A DNA stretch of 64,000 bases from a bacterium (GCA_024742305.1 JANSYQ010000007.1:62001-126000); one strand, 5' to 3'; positions 17,010 to 26,234 are shown, counted from the first letter of the stretch. The notes: generated by a model from the sequence alone, not told the origin. Translations and numbers: made by a program.

Positions 17010-20000
17010 ATGGAATCGAATACTGAAAATTTGAAAATAAAAACCTCGGTAATTACCAATCCAGTTACGTTTTATAACAACGCTGGATTAGATAAACCAG
17101 TGCAAAAAGAAATAAAGAGTTTACTGGAAGACCGAGAGTTAAGTTTTGGAGTTCATCCTGATATGGAGGCGAAACAGAAAGAGTATAAAGAAATTCTTGA
17201 CCGGATTGGTGATCCTGAAAATTATGACCTTCAACTTCCATTTTTTCAAAGGTTTCAAGTCGTTGATCCAGCCGAGCAATCCTCAAAGTGGGAACTAACC
17301 TCAAGCAGAACAATTATTCAATCAGAAAGTGTGGATAATGACACAACCGAAAATCACAAGAATCTAGGAACCTTACTTATTGCCAAAAACCCAACTGTTA
17401 ATGGAACCGAGCGTGTGAGGCTATTGTTTCGAGCTGGAACTTCGGGAGAAAGCGGGCTTGTATTTAACTTTAATAGCGAGAATGATTATTGGGTGGCGTC
17501 GTATTCTCACAATAGTAAAGGCACAGAGGAATGGAATAACCTTGTTATTCGGCGTGTGCTTTACGGCTATTCTACTGAATATGGCAGAGGAATTCGCATC
17601 ACCAATCAAACCCTCAAAACATTGGAAATTACGGTCGTAAATGACGGTGATAATGACGTTTTAGTGAGATTATATTCTGTCTCTGACGGCGCTGATCAGG
17701 CGAGATCGGAATTAGACGTCATACGCGTTCGAAACTTTCAAATTGAGAAACAAGGAAGAGTCGGTTTATATGATCAATCAAATAGAGACAGTGAGTATTT
17801 CAATTTGGATAGTTGGGTTGGAGACGAAAATGAAACGTTTTTACCCTTTGTGTCCGAACTGAATAAATTAACGACCGAAGCGTACCCTCATACATTTTCT
17901 GTCTACAATATTGATTTACGACCTAATTCGTGGTTGGCTACTTTTAAAAGACTTTGGGCAGAGAAATACTTTATCAAAACAAAACTAGATCAAAACAATC
18001 AAAACTTTCGGAAACTATTTGAAGAGGGTGAATCAACCGCTTTAATAAGTCCAGAAGAGATCGATAATGCCGAAGGCCGTTTGAAGCAGAGTTTTAACGA
18101 ATACCTAAAGGCAGAGGAGAGATTTGAGGAATTTGAAGCCTTTATGTCTGGAGCTGGGGTCCAAATTCCCAATTTAGATGAAAATGATGATTTCACCACT
18201 ATTTTTAATCTGAACTCGACAGATTCAAACAAACAAATTGTACAGAAACTAGATGTGAAACTCTACAATACTTGGGTCGAGTTTTACGTGCTGTGTAGCG
18301 ACATTTCAGATTCAGATAAAATCAGGGAATTTCAGGTAGAGCATTACAAGTTTGTGCTATTAAATTCGGGTGACATATTTATCCATGAAGGGCAGAAGTA
18401 CAATGTAAAGAACAAGTACTGGCGCACAAAGTATAGAAGTGAGGAGCTTGAACCAAACGCGAATCACCCTACTGAAATTCAGTTATCAAATGCCCAAAAT
18501 GCCTCACTAACCATTCAGGAGATTGTTTCTCCTAAGAATAATGGTACGGTAAATATTGAGAAGGATATTCGTGAATATAGCCGAATAAACGGAGAGTACA
18601 TTGATCAATACGGAATTACCTTACAAGAACATGTGATTCGGCTAACCGAATCTCCATTGAAAACGATAACGCACGTTTTGGTAATTCCTATTTATGGATT
18701 GAATAACTCTAAACCTGATCGTATGCTTGTAATTAAGGATCCAGTGTTTAGTGGCAAGCAATTACATCCATTTGCAGTCGAATTTCAAGAGAAATACACC
18801 ATGGACATTCGATGGAACGGGATTGGCCTTGGAGAGTTTTCTCATTCTGTGAATCTTTTTCCTGGAGAAGAGCGTGAGTTAAAGATTGTAACAAGCAAAA
18901 AGCGTTCTTGGGAAACAGTCAGTAAGAGTAAGTCGAGCAGCCAAGCCACGAGTGCCTCAGAGGCCACACAAGCATCAAAGCGCAATGATAGTTTTGCCTC
19001 AAAACTATCCGATTCATTCGAGAATTCAAGCATGCTATCTCGAAATAAAAAGTCAAACTCCAGCTTTAAGGCAAGTGTCAAAGCGAGCGGTGGTTTTGGT
19101 TGGTTCAAAGCTGATGCAACTGCCGATTATGAGCGCAGTAGTTCATCGGAGTCCAACTCAAAGCTGAGTTCAGTAGCGAAAAAGGCAAGTGAACTTGCGT
19201 CGAAAAGTAGTGCCGAGGTTTCCGAGAACAATAAAGTGTCTTTCAGTAACTCATCCAGCAGCGAGGTGTCACAAGAGAGCAAAGTTGCCGGAGAAGATAT
19301 GGAGAGCGAAACTTCCGTTATACGATTGTCGAATATCAACGAGGGGAAAACAATCAACTACAACTTTTTTCAAGTGGCAAATGTCTACAACACTGGAATC
19401 CGAATAGAAAATGTCATCATAGAAATTGATACGGGCATCGAAATTATTCCAGGAACCGGGATCACGATTAGTAAGACTTTTGAAATAGAAGATTTTACGG
19501 ATATACGCAGCGCCTTCAGTATTTATTCGGAAGAAGAGAGGGATAAGATTTTCAAACTCATATCCGCTCAAATCCTATTGAGGTACACGAAATTCCCTAA
19601 AGAACGAAGAGATGATGATCCTGAGATATTGAAAATTTCAGGGCCAATTGATGCCAATAAAAAAGCCCTGGCTATTCGAAAAAAGTGTGAAGAAGTCATA
19701 CAGACTTTTGCCCGAGAAAATCCGCATAACGACGGGAAAAACAGTTTGAGTGAACAACTCCCGAATGAGTTATTAGATCTACTTACAATGCAGTTTTATG
19801 TAGAAGGGTTTGAAACGAAAATCGAAGATCAATTCACAATTAATACAGGAAAGTACTATGTAGATGCTCACCTTGGAATGATGGAGGCGACAGAAGCGTA
19901 TTTGGAAACCCGTCGGGCAATTGAAACAGATCGACAAAAAGCAATCGTTGCTGAACTAGAGGAGCGAACAAAGCAAGGCATTTTCTTTCAAGAATTTCCC

Positions 20001-20045
20001 GAAGGTGTCACCAATTTATCGATCAATCAGCAAGAAGAAAAGTGA
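17010..20045 (+). CDS. Large multidomain protein of unknown function
   Basis: A 1011-residue protein without signal peptide or T9SS tail. Regions visible: ~110-275, a concanavalin-like sandwich (LLFRAGTSGESGLVFNF, GRVGLYDQSN); ~330-395, charged helices (possible coiled coil); ~420-520, another beta region; ~600-625, GLGEFSHSVNLFPGEERELK; 628-765, an extreme Ser/Ala/Lys-rich low-complexity segment containing FKASVKASGGFGWFKADA (alternating small/polar pattern); 770-870, a beta domain (NINEGKTINYNFFQVANV); and a charged helical C-terminus. The layout is like proteins that insert or assemble (pore-former or scaffold), but that is inference. It lies 11 bp after the 385-residue gene and 21 bp before the HExxH gene. 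Confidence 0.65.
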   Translation: MESNTENLKIKTSVITNPVTFYNNAGLDKPVQKEIKSLLEDRELSFGVHPDMEAKQKEYKEILDRIGDPENYDLQLPFFQRFQVVDPAEQSSKWELTSSRTIIQSESVDNDTTENHKNLGTLLIAKNPTVNGTERVRLLFRAGTSGESGLVFNFNSENDYWVASYSHNSKGTEEWNNLVIRRVLYGYSTEYGRGIRITNQTLKTLEITVVNDGDNDVLVRLYSVSDGADQARSELDVIRVRNFQIEKQGRVGLYDQSNRDSEYFNLDSWVGDENETFLPFVSELNKLTTEAYPHTFSVYNIDLRPNSWLATFKRLWAEKYFIKTKLDQNNQNFRKLFEEGESTALISPEEIDNAEGRLKQSFNEYLKAEERFEEFEAFMSGAGVQIPNLDENDDFTTIFNLNSTDSNKQIVQKLDVKLYNTWVEFYVLCSDISDSDKIREFQVEHYKFVLLNSGDIFIHEGQKYNVKNKYWRTKYRSEELEPNANHPTEIQLSNAQNASLTIQEIVSPKNNGTVNIEKDIREYSRINGEYIDQYGITLQEHVIRLTESPLKTITHVLVIPIYGLNNSKPDRMLVIKDPVFSGKQLHPFAVEFQEKYTMDIRWNGIGLGEFSHSVNLFPGEERELKIVTSKKRSWETVSKSKSSSQATSASEATQASKRNDSFASKLSDSFENSSMLSRNKKSNSSFKASVKASGGFGWFKADATADYERSSSSESNSKLSSVAKKASELASKSSAEVSENNKVSFSNSSSSEVSQESKVAGEDMESETSVIRLSNINEGKTINYNFFQVANVYNTGIRIENVIIEIDTGIEIIPGTGITISKTFEIEDFTDIRSAFSIYSEEERDKIFKLISAQILLRYTKFPKERRDDDPEILKISGPIDANKKALAIRKKCEEVIQTFARENPHNDGKNSLSEQLPNELLDLLTMQFYVEGFETKIEDQFTINTGKYYVDAHLGMMEATEAYLETRRAIETDRQKAIVAELEERTKQGIFFQEFPEGVTNLSINQQEEK

Positions 20046-20066
20046 GGTCTATAGATTGAAAATGTT

Positions 20067-21119
20067 ATGACGAAAGTTCAAAAGGATATCAATAATTCCA
20101 AGAGTGTAAAAAAAGCAGTTTACCCGAAGTTTCGTGTATTTGATGAAAAAACAGGAGGGCTGGTCACTGAGGTGGAAGATCGTTCAATTTATAAAGACGA
20201 CCTCGAAGAACACAACCTTTACAATGCCCTGAAGGTGATTGAATTCAGTCCTTATACAGAGTTGTATGGAAATGAAATCGCAAATATAGCAAGCAAGGTA
20301 CTTTTTAATAAGTATCAAGGGTATTCAAGAGCTGAATTTTGTTCATTGTCCAATGAAGAAGGTGGTAAATGGGAAATTTACAAGAAGAAGATTTGTATTT
20401 CCAACGAATATAAATACAATCTACTTCGGATAGTGACCACCATGTTTCATGAAGCTGTGCATGCAAGAGACAGTTTGCCATACTACGGTGAAAATGTCTT
20501 TGATATTGATGCGTTTCCCGCGTTTCAATCTGAAATCAATGCACGAATTGAAACGCTGAAGTTTTGCCAATTAATTAAAGCGAATGCAATAGATTTCATC
20601 AATCGAATGAAAAAGAACAACATAACTGTAGTAAAGGAAGACGGGATGCCCCATGAGTATTTAGGTCATATTTATGCGGTAGAAGCTCCGGTAGTTTTCA
20701 AGCGGGTTGATAAATGGAAAGGATTTTATAATCGTGGACAATTTGTGAGTATGGTATTGGGTTTTGACTTCTACAGGAAAGATTTATCCGCGGAATGGAT
20801 AGAAAAGAACTGGAACAACGTCCAAAGCAACGACCTCTCGGTAAAGGTTGAATGTAAACCTCCTAAGGTTACTGTCTTTACGTATGTTTATCAAGAATAC
20901 TTCAATGTACTACTTGACGGAGGGATAGATAAATATGCCAAAACCATTTTGAACCTTGCGGATTATACGCGTTTAAGTAATCCAAAAATTGCCTTAAAAA
21001 TCACAGGTGATTGGAAATCTGAAATACATGAGTACATCGTTGAAAAGAACCTGCAAACTGATCAGGCTAAGCGCATTAAAATTTGGTTAGAGTCATTGGA
21101 TCCATCTTTGAAAGAGTAA
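20067..21119 (+). CDS. Putative HExxH metallopeptidase-like protein
   Basis: A 350-residue protein, unrecognised except for a zinc-peptidase-like motif: H128-E-A-V-H132 in TMFHEAVHARDS, inside a predicted helix. Candidate third ligands of the gluzincin type are E156 or E162 in SEINARIE, 24-30 residues downstream. There is no signal peptide. The rest is mixed alpha/beta without known domains. It is the third gene of the operon with the 385- and 1011-residue proteins, so it may process or be delivered with the large protein (inference). A single short motif can occur by chance; the helical context and the spacing of the downstream acidic residues support but do not prove metal binding. Confidence 0.62.
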   Translation: MTKVQKDINNSKSVKKAVYPKFRVFDEKTGGLVTEVEDRSIYKDDLEEHNLYNALKVIEFSPYTELYGNEIANIASKVLFNKYQGYSRAEFCSLSNEEGGKWEIYKKKICISNEYKYNLLRIVTTMFHEAVHARDSLPYYGENVFDIDAFPAFQSEINARIETLKFCQLIKANAIDFINRMKKNNITVVKEDGMPHEYLGHIYAVEAPVVFKRVDKWKGFYNRGQFVSMVLGFDFYRKDLSAEWIEKNWNNVQSNDLSVKVECKPPKVTVFTYVYQEYFNVLLDGGIDKYAKTILNLADYTRLSNPKIALKITGDWKSEIHEYIVEKNLQTDQAKRIKIWLESLDPSLKE

Positions 21120-21134
21120 CCAAATTAAAGCAGC

Positions 21135-21142
21135 TATCTTTA
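21135..21142 (+). promoter_or_regulatory. -7-like element 4 nt before start
   Basis: TATCTTTA differs from TAnnTTTG at its last base and is followed by CGAC and the ATG at 21147. This suggests that the next gene is transcribed separately from the upstream operon, with little or no leader. Confidence 0.4.
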
Positions 21143-21146
21143 CGAC

Positions 21147-22265
21147 ATGAATAAAATGGTGCTGCTCTTTGCATTACTTGTCACACAGACTTCTTGGTCG
21201 CAGTCAGAAGAATATACTTGGGAATCTATTCACCAAAAGCATTTAAAATGGATTGAAAACCAAGGGATGCGCTACGAGTACAAAGCGCTACTTCGCAATG
21301 AATACAAAACGGAGGGGTACATCAGACGACGCCTATATTATGCATGGCATTTGGGTAAAATGGATGATTTGTACACTTACTTGCCGCAATTATTCACCCA
21401 CTTGGAGGGGAAGTCGCGTGAGCAAAAGAATAGAATACTGAACAAAACCATCAACCTAGAGGAAGCGCCCATGACCGAATGGCGCAGGTACAGCGGTATG
21501 CTCAAAGCTTTGCTCAATCGGTTTGAAAATCATCCTCAAATACAAGAACATCTCACCCCAGGATTGCTCTTTACCCAACACATGACAGGGCAGTTTTCTT
21601 TGGCACGTTTGGGAGCAGAAAAGTATTTGGAAACATGCACAGACTCTATATATAAAGAGAGAGTTCGAGAGCTATATTTAAGAGTTTTGCACGAGTTGGA
21701 AGAATTTAAAGAAGCCAAAACAATTTCCATGGACCTTTATAAGGAAACAGGAAATCCGGACTACTTACAAAGCTATTGTAATGCAGTGAAATCGCTGGAC
21801 GATCCAGTGGCCTACCTTTTATTGGAGGATACCATCAAAAATAACGGCTTCTACTTTCAGTATTTTAACATGCTCTACCTTCATATTGAGCGGGGAGAAA
21901 CAGACGCCATTGAATACTATTTGGATTGGTTCGAAGATAGTCTAACCATAGATAAATGGTCGCAAGGTTATGAGTTGGAAGGGGAGGATATTACCTACGT
22001 TTTTGCCAGTTATCATATCAAAATGATCGCTGATTATTACCGAGAAGCAGATCCCGAGAAAGCGTGTGAATTGTACAAGCAGATTCTAAAAGGGGAGGAG
22101 ATGACCTATGCTCTTGATTGGCAACGCCAAAAAGATGCCGAATTTTATCTGGCAAAAGTAGGAACAGAAAGCGAAGAAGCCTTCATGGAGCTTTGGGAGC
22201 AAAACAAAAAGTACCGTCAAGAACTGATTGAAGCATGCGAGTTTGAAGTCGGTATTTGCGAGTGA
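21147..22265 (+). CDS. Exported helical-repeat hypothetical protein
   Basis: A 372-residue protein with a signal peptide (MNKMVLLFALLVTQTSWSQ). The mature part is almost all alpha-helical, with TPR/Sel1-like character (YLETCTDSIYKERVRELYLR, AKTISMDLYKETGNPDYLQS, MIADYYREADPEKACELYKQ), and ends with three acidic residues and Cys. No catalytic motif. A -7-like element directly before the ATG makes it an independent unit. Probably periplasmic, perhaps a protein-binding scaffold. Function unknown. Confidence 0.68.
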   Translation: MNKMVLLFALLVTQTSWSQSEEYTWESIHQKHLKWIENQGMRYEYKALLRNEYKTEGYIRRRLYYAWHLGKMDDLYTYLPQLFTHLEGKSREQKNRILNKTINLEEAPMTEWRRYSGMLKALLNRFENHPQIQEHLTPGLLFTQHMTGQFSLARLGAEKYLETCTDSIYKERVRELYLRVLHELEEFKEAKTISMDLYKETGNPDYLQSYCNAVKSLDDPVAYLLLEDTIKNNGFYFQYFNMLYLHIERGETDAIEYYLDWFEDSLTIDKWSQGYELEGEDITYVFASYHIKMIADYYREADPEKACELYKQILKGEEMTYALDWQRQKDAEFYLAKVGTESEEAFMELWEQNKKYRQELIEACEFEVGICE

Positions 22266-22292
22266 ACGGAGGTATGGTTTAAATAACTTTGA

Positions 22293-22775
22293 TTAGTAAT
22301 TGAACCAATAAACTTCAGCTGCACACTCTTCTAATTGCTTATCGTAACTGACAATTTCTAGCGTGTTCTTGTACTCTTCATAAGCGGGAATATTGCCAAG
22401 GTAGTATGTCTCAAATTCTTCTGATCCGTCATCGTAAAAAAAACCAACATCAAGTTCTGCGTCAAAGGCAGTTCCTTTTCCTGCATTGGTTACATGGCAA
22501 TAAACATCGTACGTGTATTTATGAATTACGTATTGTGCAGCCTCTCCCGTCCAAGTTGATGGATCGTTCGGGTTAAAGTTGGGGTGGTTCACAAGTATAA
22601 TCGGCGTAGAGGTGTCCAAATATTGATCATGCTTTACCAAAGTCACAAAAACATGATTCACGCCCAAGTTTCCCGGAGGCATTGGCTCTTCTTTTTGACA
22701 ACCATATCCAAGGAAAAGAATGCTAAGAAGTGCAACAACCAACTGGCTTTTCTTGTATCTGCGAAGTGTTTTCAT
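22293..22775 (-). CDS. Hypothetical lipoprotein
   Basis: A 160-residue putative lipoprotein. ATG at 22775 gives a basic N-terminus (MKTLRRYKKS), a hydrophobic core and an LGYGC lipobox followed by QKEEP. The mature part appears to be a beta-sandwich (VNHVFVTLVKHDQY, YVIHKYTYDVYCHVTNAGKG, FDAELDVGFFYDDGSEEFET) of the kind found in CARDB/FxLYD-like domains. The upstream 15 codons of the open frame lack coding character. It follows the DUF4349 gene on the same strand with a 65-bp gap. Function unknown. Confidence 0.68.
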   Translation of the reverse strand: MKTLRRYKKSQLVVALLSILFLGYGCQKEEPMPPGNLGVNHVFVTLVKHDQYLDTSTPIILVNHPNFNPNDPSTWTGEAAQYVIHKYTYDVYCHVTNAGKGTAFDAELDVGFFYDDGSEEFETYYLGNIPAYEEYKNTLEIVSYDKQLEECAAEVYWFNY

Positions 22776-22840
22776 GGTAGTACTTTTTGAATGATAAGTC
22801 GTTTCAACAAGTAACCACAAAAACTACACCAAGTTCATTC

Positions 22841-23782
22841 CTAACTGGTCTTTTTTGTGAACAGTTTTTCGCGAATCCATCGGCGTTTCCAAATGTAAAA
22901 CAAGCCCATAATGAGGATTAGCGGCCAAATGGTAATAAAAAACAATCCTAGCGATTTAATAGCTTGCCAACCCGATGAAAAGGAGGATTTTGCTTTGTCT
23001 CCGTATGTTGGTGCTTCTGCAATAATTGGCTTTTCTTGGTCAACTTTTTTGTACATACGAATATCGATGGTACTAAAGTCAATCTGATCGTTCAAGTAAC
23101 GCAAACGTCCTTCTTTCGCCTCAATTTCTTCGGTAATTCTTCGAATGGCATCCTCCGCTTGTATCACTTCCTCGATGGTTCCTGTCTTTGAACGCAAAAT
23201 TTCGATATAGCGTTCTCGCGCCTTTCGTTTCGTCTCCAAACGATTTTGAATGTCAACATATTCTTCTGTCACATCATCTGAAGTAATGATAGCTACGTCC
23301 AACTTTTTTGATTGCTTCTTGATGGACGCTACTAAATCATGAAAATGATCGCTTGAAACTCGAATATTTAACGACATCCATACTTCATATCCTTCGTTCG
23401 TATGCTCCATTGTGGAGATATATCCCTGATGGTGTTTGCTCAATCTTCGTATAGCGCTGAAGGACTTCTCCAAGTCAGCTACTTCGAATTCCAAGTCAGC
23501 ATTCCAAATCATCTTTCTATCACCAATCAGATTTTGATCAGGTGCTTCCGGTGTGTTTTGAACGTTGCCAACACCTTCATAATAGGCATAGGTTGATTTA
23601 TACTCAGTCCCCGAAAGAGTTTTCGCATTTTGAGCTACTTCTGCTTCCGCTTTGGATTTTTTCAAGGAGCGATCCTCAGAACGATCCATTTTTGCCTCGC
23701 GATTTACGGGAGTACCTTTTTCAACAGGCGTACAACTAGCAATTAGTAAAATCAAACTGAGATAAATTCCGAAATATTTCAT
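22841..23782 (-). CDS. DUF4349 lipoprotein with coiled coil and C-terminal membrane segment
   Basis: A 313-residue envelope protein. ATG at 23782 gives the lipoprotein signal MKYFGIYLSLILLIAS plus Cys. A charged linker leads to the DUF4349 domain (IWNADLEFEVADLEKSF, GYISTMEHTNEGYEVWMSL, DDVTEEYVDIQNRL), then a coiled coil (about 165-220) and a C-terminal transmembrane helix (LFFITIWPLILIMGLFYIW) with a basic cytoplasmic tail. A lipobox and a C-terminal membrane helix in one protein suggest an inner-membrane protein with its N-terminus lipidated. DUF4349 function is not established. The eight upstream codons of the frame are not used. Confidence 0.85.
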   Translation of the reverse strand: MKYFGIYLSLILLIASCTPVEKGTPVNREAKMDRSEDRSLKKSKAEAEVAQNAKTLSGTEYKSTYAYYEGVGNVQNTPEAPDQNLIGDRKMIWNADLEFEVADLEKSFSAIRRLSKHHQGYISTMEHTNEGYEVWMSLNIRVSSDHFHDLVASIKKQSKKLDVAIITSDDVTEEYVDIQNRLETKRKARERYIEILRSKTGTIEEVIQAEDAIRRITEEIEAKEGRLRYLNDQIDFSTIDIRMYKKVDQEKPIIAEAPTYGDKAKSSFSSGWQAIKSLGLFFITIWPLILIMGLFYIWKRRWIREKLFTKKTS

Positions 23783-23898
23783 GATGTGGCTTTTTATTAA
23801 TGACACAGGTCAAAGCAAAAGGTTGCAATTTTAAGGTACTTTTTTTTCGACTTACTAAAATCTAAGTCGAGTCGCGTCGGTCTAAAGTATGTTAACTT

Positions 23899-24528
23899 TT
23901 AGCGATTTACACGCACGCTGATTGTATATGTTGTCGGCAATTTTCGATTTTCTTCGGACTTTAGCACCACGTAATACCAATACCGAAGTGGAACATCAAC
24001 CGTGAAAATACTTCCCGCAGGTTTATCGCGAACGGCCATATCGAAAGTGGCATCCATCATGCCTTCATAAAACCAATCTAGTGTTCCGGTTGCATTGCCA
24101 TCCTCACTATATTTTCGAACGAGTTGGATGAATGGAGTGCCGTTTTTGTAAGCATCAATAATCCGACTCCGAAGAACGTTCATTTCACCCATGGAACGCC
24201 GTTTCCCGTCCAAATAGATGTATTGTACTTTACACGCCTCTTCGGTTCCTTTGGCTATAATTTTGTGTAGAATAATCGGGCTATTTTCATTGGTTCGAGT
24301 GGATACAACAGAATCGACTTCGGCGTGAAAAATAGTGCTGTCGTAGGTAGAACCAAGAGACATTACCTTTCTACTGAAAACTGTCCAGTCGGAGTGATCT
24401 TCTTTAAATGCTTCCAAATCTTCTAGCGAATTGACGCCTTCCAAAGCAGCCCGAACCTCCTCTTGTGTTTGAGAGAATGAAAGAGAGGCGTGAGCAGCAA
24501 CTATCAGGAAGAATAAAAATTGTTTCAT
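23899..24528 (-). CDS. Exported parvulin-like peptidyl-prolyl isomerase
   Basis: A 209-residue protein with a signal peptide (MKQFLFFLIVAAHASLSFSQ). Its C-terminal half matches the parvulin (rotamase) pattern: an F-x-x-L-V-R-K-Y-S-E-D segment, GTLDWFYEGMMDATFDMAV and a closing WYYVVLKSEENR. The family role is periplasmic folding assistance at prolyl bonds. The N-terminal part is poorly conserved, and the usual GG of the G-DLGW loop is changed to TGTLDW, so activity is uncertain. The start overlaps the stop of the upstream YD-like gene (24525-24528), so the two are translationally coupled; it may chaperone that protein (inference). Confidence 0.72.
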   Translation of the reverse strand: MKQFLFFLIVAAHASLSFSQTQEEVRAALEGVNSLEDLEAFKEDHSDWTVFSRKVMSLGSTYDSTIFHAEVDSVVSTRTNENSPIILHKIIAKGTEEACKVQYIYLDGKRRSMGEMNVLRSRIIDAYKNGTPFIQLVRKYSEDGNATGTLDWFYEGMMDATFDMAVRDKPAGSIFTVDVPLRYWYYVVLKSEENRKLPTTYTISVRVNR

Positions 24529-25808
24529 CTTTTTTCAGCAGGAATGGATTTTTCTATGAGTTCCAAGAGGAAAGAATCTTCTTTAAATTTTGGGTCGAAG
24601 GAGCTAATGGGTTGATTCAAAAACTCTCGCTTGTAATATTCTTTCGTCTGACTACCATCCCAATAGGTTTGATTGAGAATTTGATAGTTCCAGGTGCCAT
24701 TTTTCAGGTAGAACAATTGGGTTTCCGTCAAGATCTCAATTTTTTCAGGTGTTTCCGAGTTCAAATCGTAGATTTCACGACGCAGGACATTTCCATACGT
24801 GTCCAACTGCGTTTCAATCAAGGAATTCTTGTACACCCCATGCGGCGTTTGGTTGTAAAGCTGGACCTCTTGATCTGTTCGATAGATCGTCGAGTCCATG
24901 TCGGTATATGAAAACGATCCTCCAAACCTTGTAGACTTTGAGATGATTTCACGACCTTTTTGGTCGATTCGAGTCACTTGTTCGTCTCGAACCTCATACT
25001 CATCAAGTATGATGCGGAACGTTGTTTTTACTCTTTCTTTCTCGCCTGTACCCAATTCACTGTACACAAATTGACTAAAACTAGAATCTCCGAAAGAAGA
25101 CTTTTCATAGCTTCTCATCGGCCTTCCTTGTTTGTTGTAGTAGGTGTAAACCCTAGAATGATCATGGTCTTGCGAAAGTGTATCGTAGACATAATAATGA
25201 TCTCGACGTAAGTAAAAACCTGAATCCGTGGGAAGATAGTTGAAGGTTTCATACTCGTTAAGGTATACATCAGACGCACTTTGATTGAACCAAGCGGTCC
25301 AAAGCACATTTCCGTGGGCGTCATAATGATAAAGCTGAGCACTCTCCATATTTGGCTTTGAATCATACGTGTAGTTGCGAGAAAGACACATTTGATTGCG
25401 CTCATTGTAGAAGAAAACAGTACTGTCCAAATATACATGCTCAATTACGTAGCCGTTTTTCAAAAGGGTATACGATTCCAAAGGATAGAAGTAATCGTCT
25501 GACCAGTCTTTTGGATTGTTTGAAGTGAAGTTTTCGGGATCGGCAGACGTATAACGGATCGTACGTGGAATTTGATCTTCACGATAATTGTATTTCTCCT
25601 GAATTTCCGACCACCAAAAAGGATCGTTATAAATTGCTGGAGACAATGTGATTGGGTCTATGAGAAGGGTGTCTAAGTTCTTTCGTTGAAACTCCGCAGC
25701 ATCCAGCTTCTTTAACTCCCGTTGTAAATTTTCAGGGAAAATGGAGTTATTCTGTGCGAAAACACTTCCGCCTAAAACCGATATGCAAAAAAGAAGATTT
25801 CTGATCAT
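24525..25808 (-). CDS. Secreted YD-repeat-like protein
   Basis: A 427-residue exported protein with a signal peptide (MIRNLLFCISVLGGSVFAQ). The mature part is built from degenerate YD-type beta strands (RNYTYDSKPN, YHYDAHGNVLWTAWF, RVYTYYNKQGRPMRS, QLDTYGNVLRREIYD). No RHS core sequence, no toxin domain and no T9SS tail. It shares this style with the gene at 10755-11633, so the organism carries at least two such proteins. It overlaps the downstream parvulin-like gene by 4 bp. Function unknown; probably periplasmic. Confidence 0.75.
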   Translation of the reverse strand: MIRNLLFCISVLGGSVFAQNNSIFPENLQRELKKLDAAEFQRKNLDTLLIDPITLSPAIYNDPFWWSEIQEKYNYREDQIPRTIRYTSADPENFTSNNPKDWSDDYFYPLESYTLLKNGYVIEHVYLDSTVFFYNERNQMCLSRNYTYDSKPNMESAQLYHYDAHGNVLWTAWFNQSASDVYLNEYETFNYLPTDSGFYLRRDHYYVYDTLSQDHDHSRVYTYYNKQGRPMRSYEKSSFGDSSFSQFVYSELGTGEKERVKTTFRIILDEYEVRDEQVTRIDQKGREIISKSTRFGGSFSYTDMDSTIYRTDQEVQLYNQTPHGVYKNSLIETQLDTYGNVLRREIYDLNSETPEKIEILTETQLFYLKNGTWNYQILNQTYWDGSQTKEYYKREFLNQPISSFDPKFKEDSFLLELIEKSIPAEKR

Positions 25809-25826
25809 TCAATGCTGGTCTAGTGC

Positions 25827-26207
25827 TTAATCGTGCAGTGTAAATCGAACGGCAGAACCTCTGTAAATGACCATTTTGTTTGGATAATTGTAAGTCACCG
25901 ATTTATCTCCTGTATGAAAAACAATATCAAACTCCTCAGAAGCACCTTTTTTCACGTGAAAAGTTATTTCGTATCCATCGTAGTCACGCGAAAGAATTGG
26001 ATACTGGACGTCGCTTTTTGATCTTCCTTCAGGCAAAGTAGACTCAATAATAGCATCTTTTGTTCCTTGGAATAGCTTCCAATAAACTTGCCCTGAATGA
26101 TGCAAAACGGTAGTATCTCCATCAACAATAGTTGTTTGAAAATAGCTGTTTTGGGACCAAGACGAAGTGCTAAAAAGAAGCAGGGATAAAAGGAGAATAG
26201 TTTTCAC
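25827..26207 (-). CDS. Small secreted protein (GTG start)
   Basis: A 126-residue protein. The frame is open upstream to 26282, but the signal peptide starts at GTG 26207 (residues 2-19 KTILLLSLLLFSTSSWSQ). The ~105-residue mature part looks like a beta-barrel or beta-sandwich (YFQTTIVDGDTTVLHHSG, YDGYEITFHVKKGASEEFD). No recognised family. A TATATTTG element lies 28 nt upstream at 26235-26242. The next gene downstream on the same strand (25808) follows after 18 bp, so it may lead a three-gene operon with the YD-like and parvulin-like genes. Confidence 0.62.
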   Translation of the reverse strand: MKTILLLSLLLFSTSSWSQNSYFQTTIVDGDTTVLHHSGQVYWKLFQGTKDAIIESTLPEGRSKSDVQYPILSRDYDGYEITFHVKKGASEEFDIVFHTGDKSVTYNYPNKMVIYRGSAVRFTLHD

Positions 26208-26234
26208 GACACAGTTTGTTACAAGGTTTGCACT

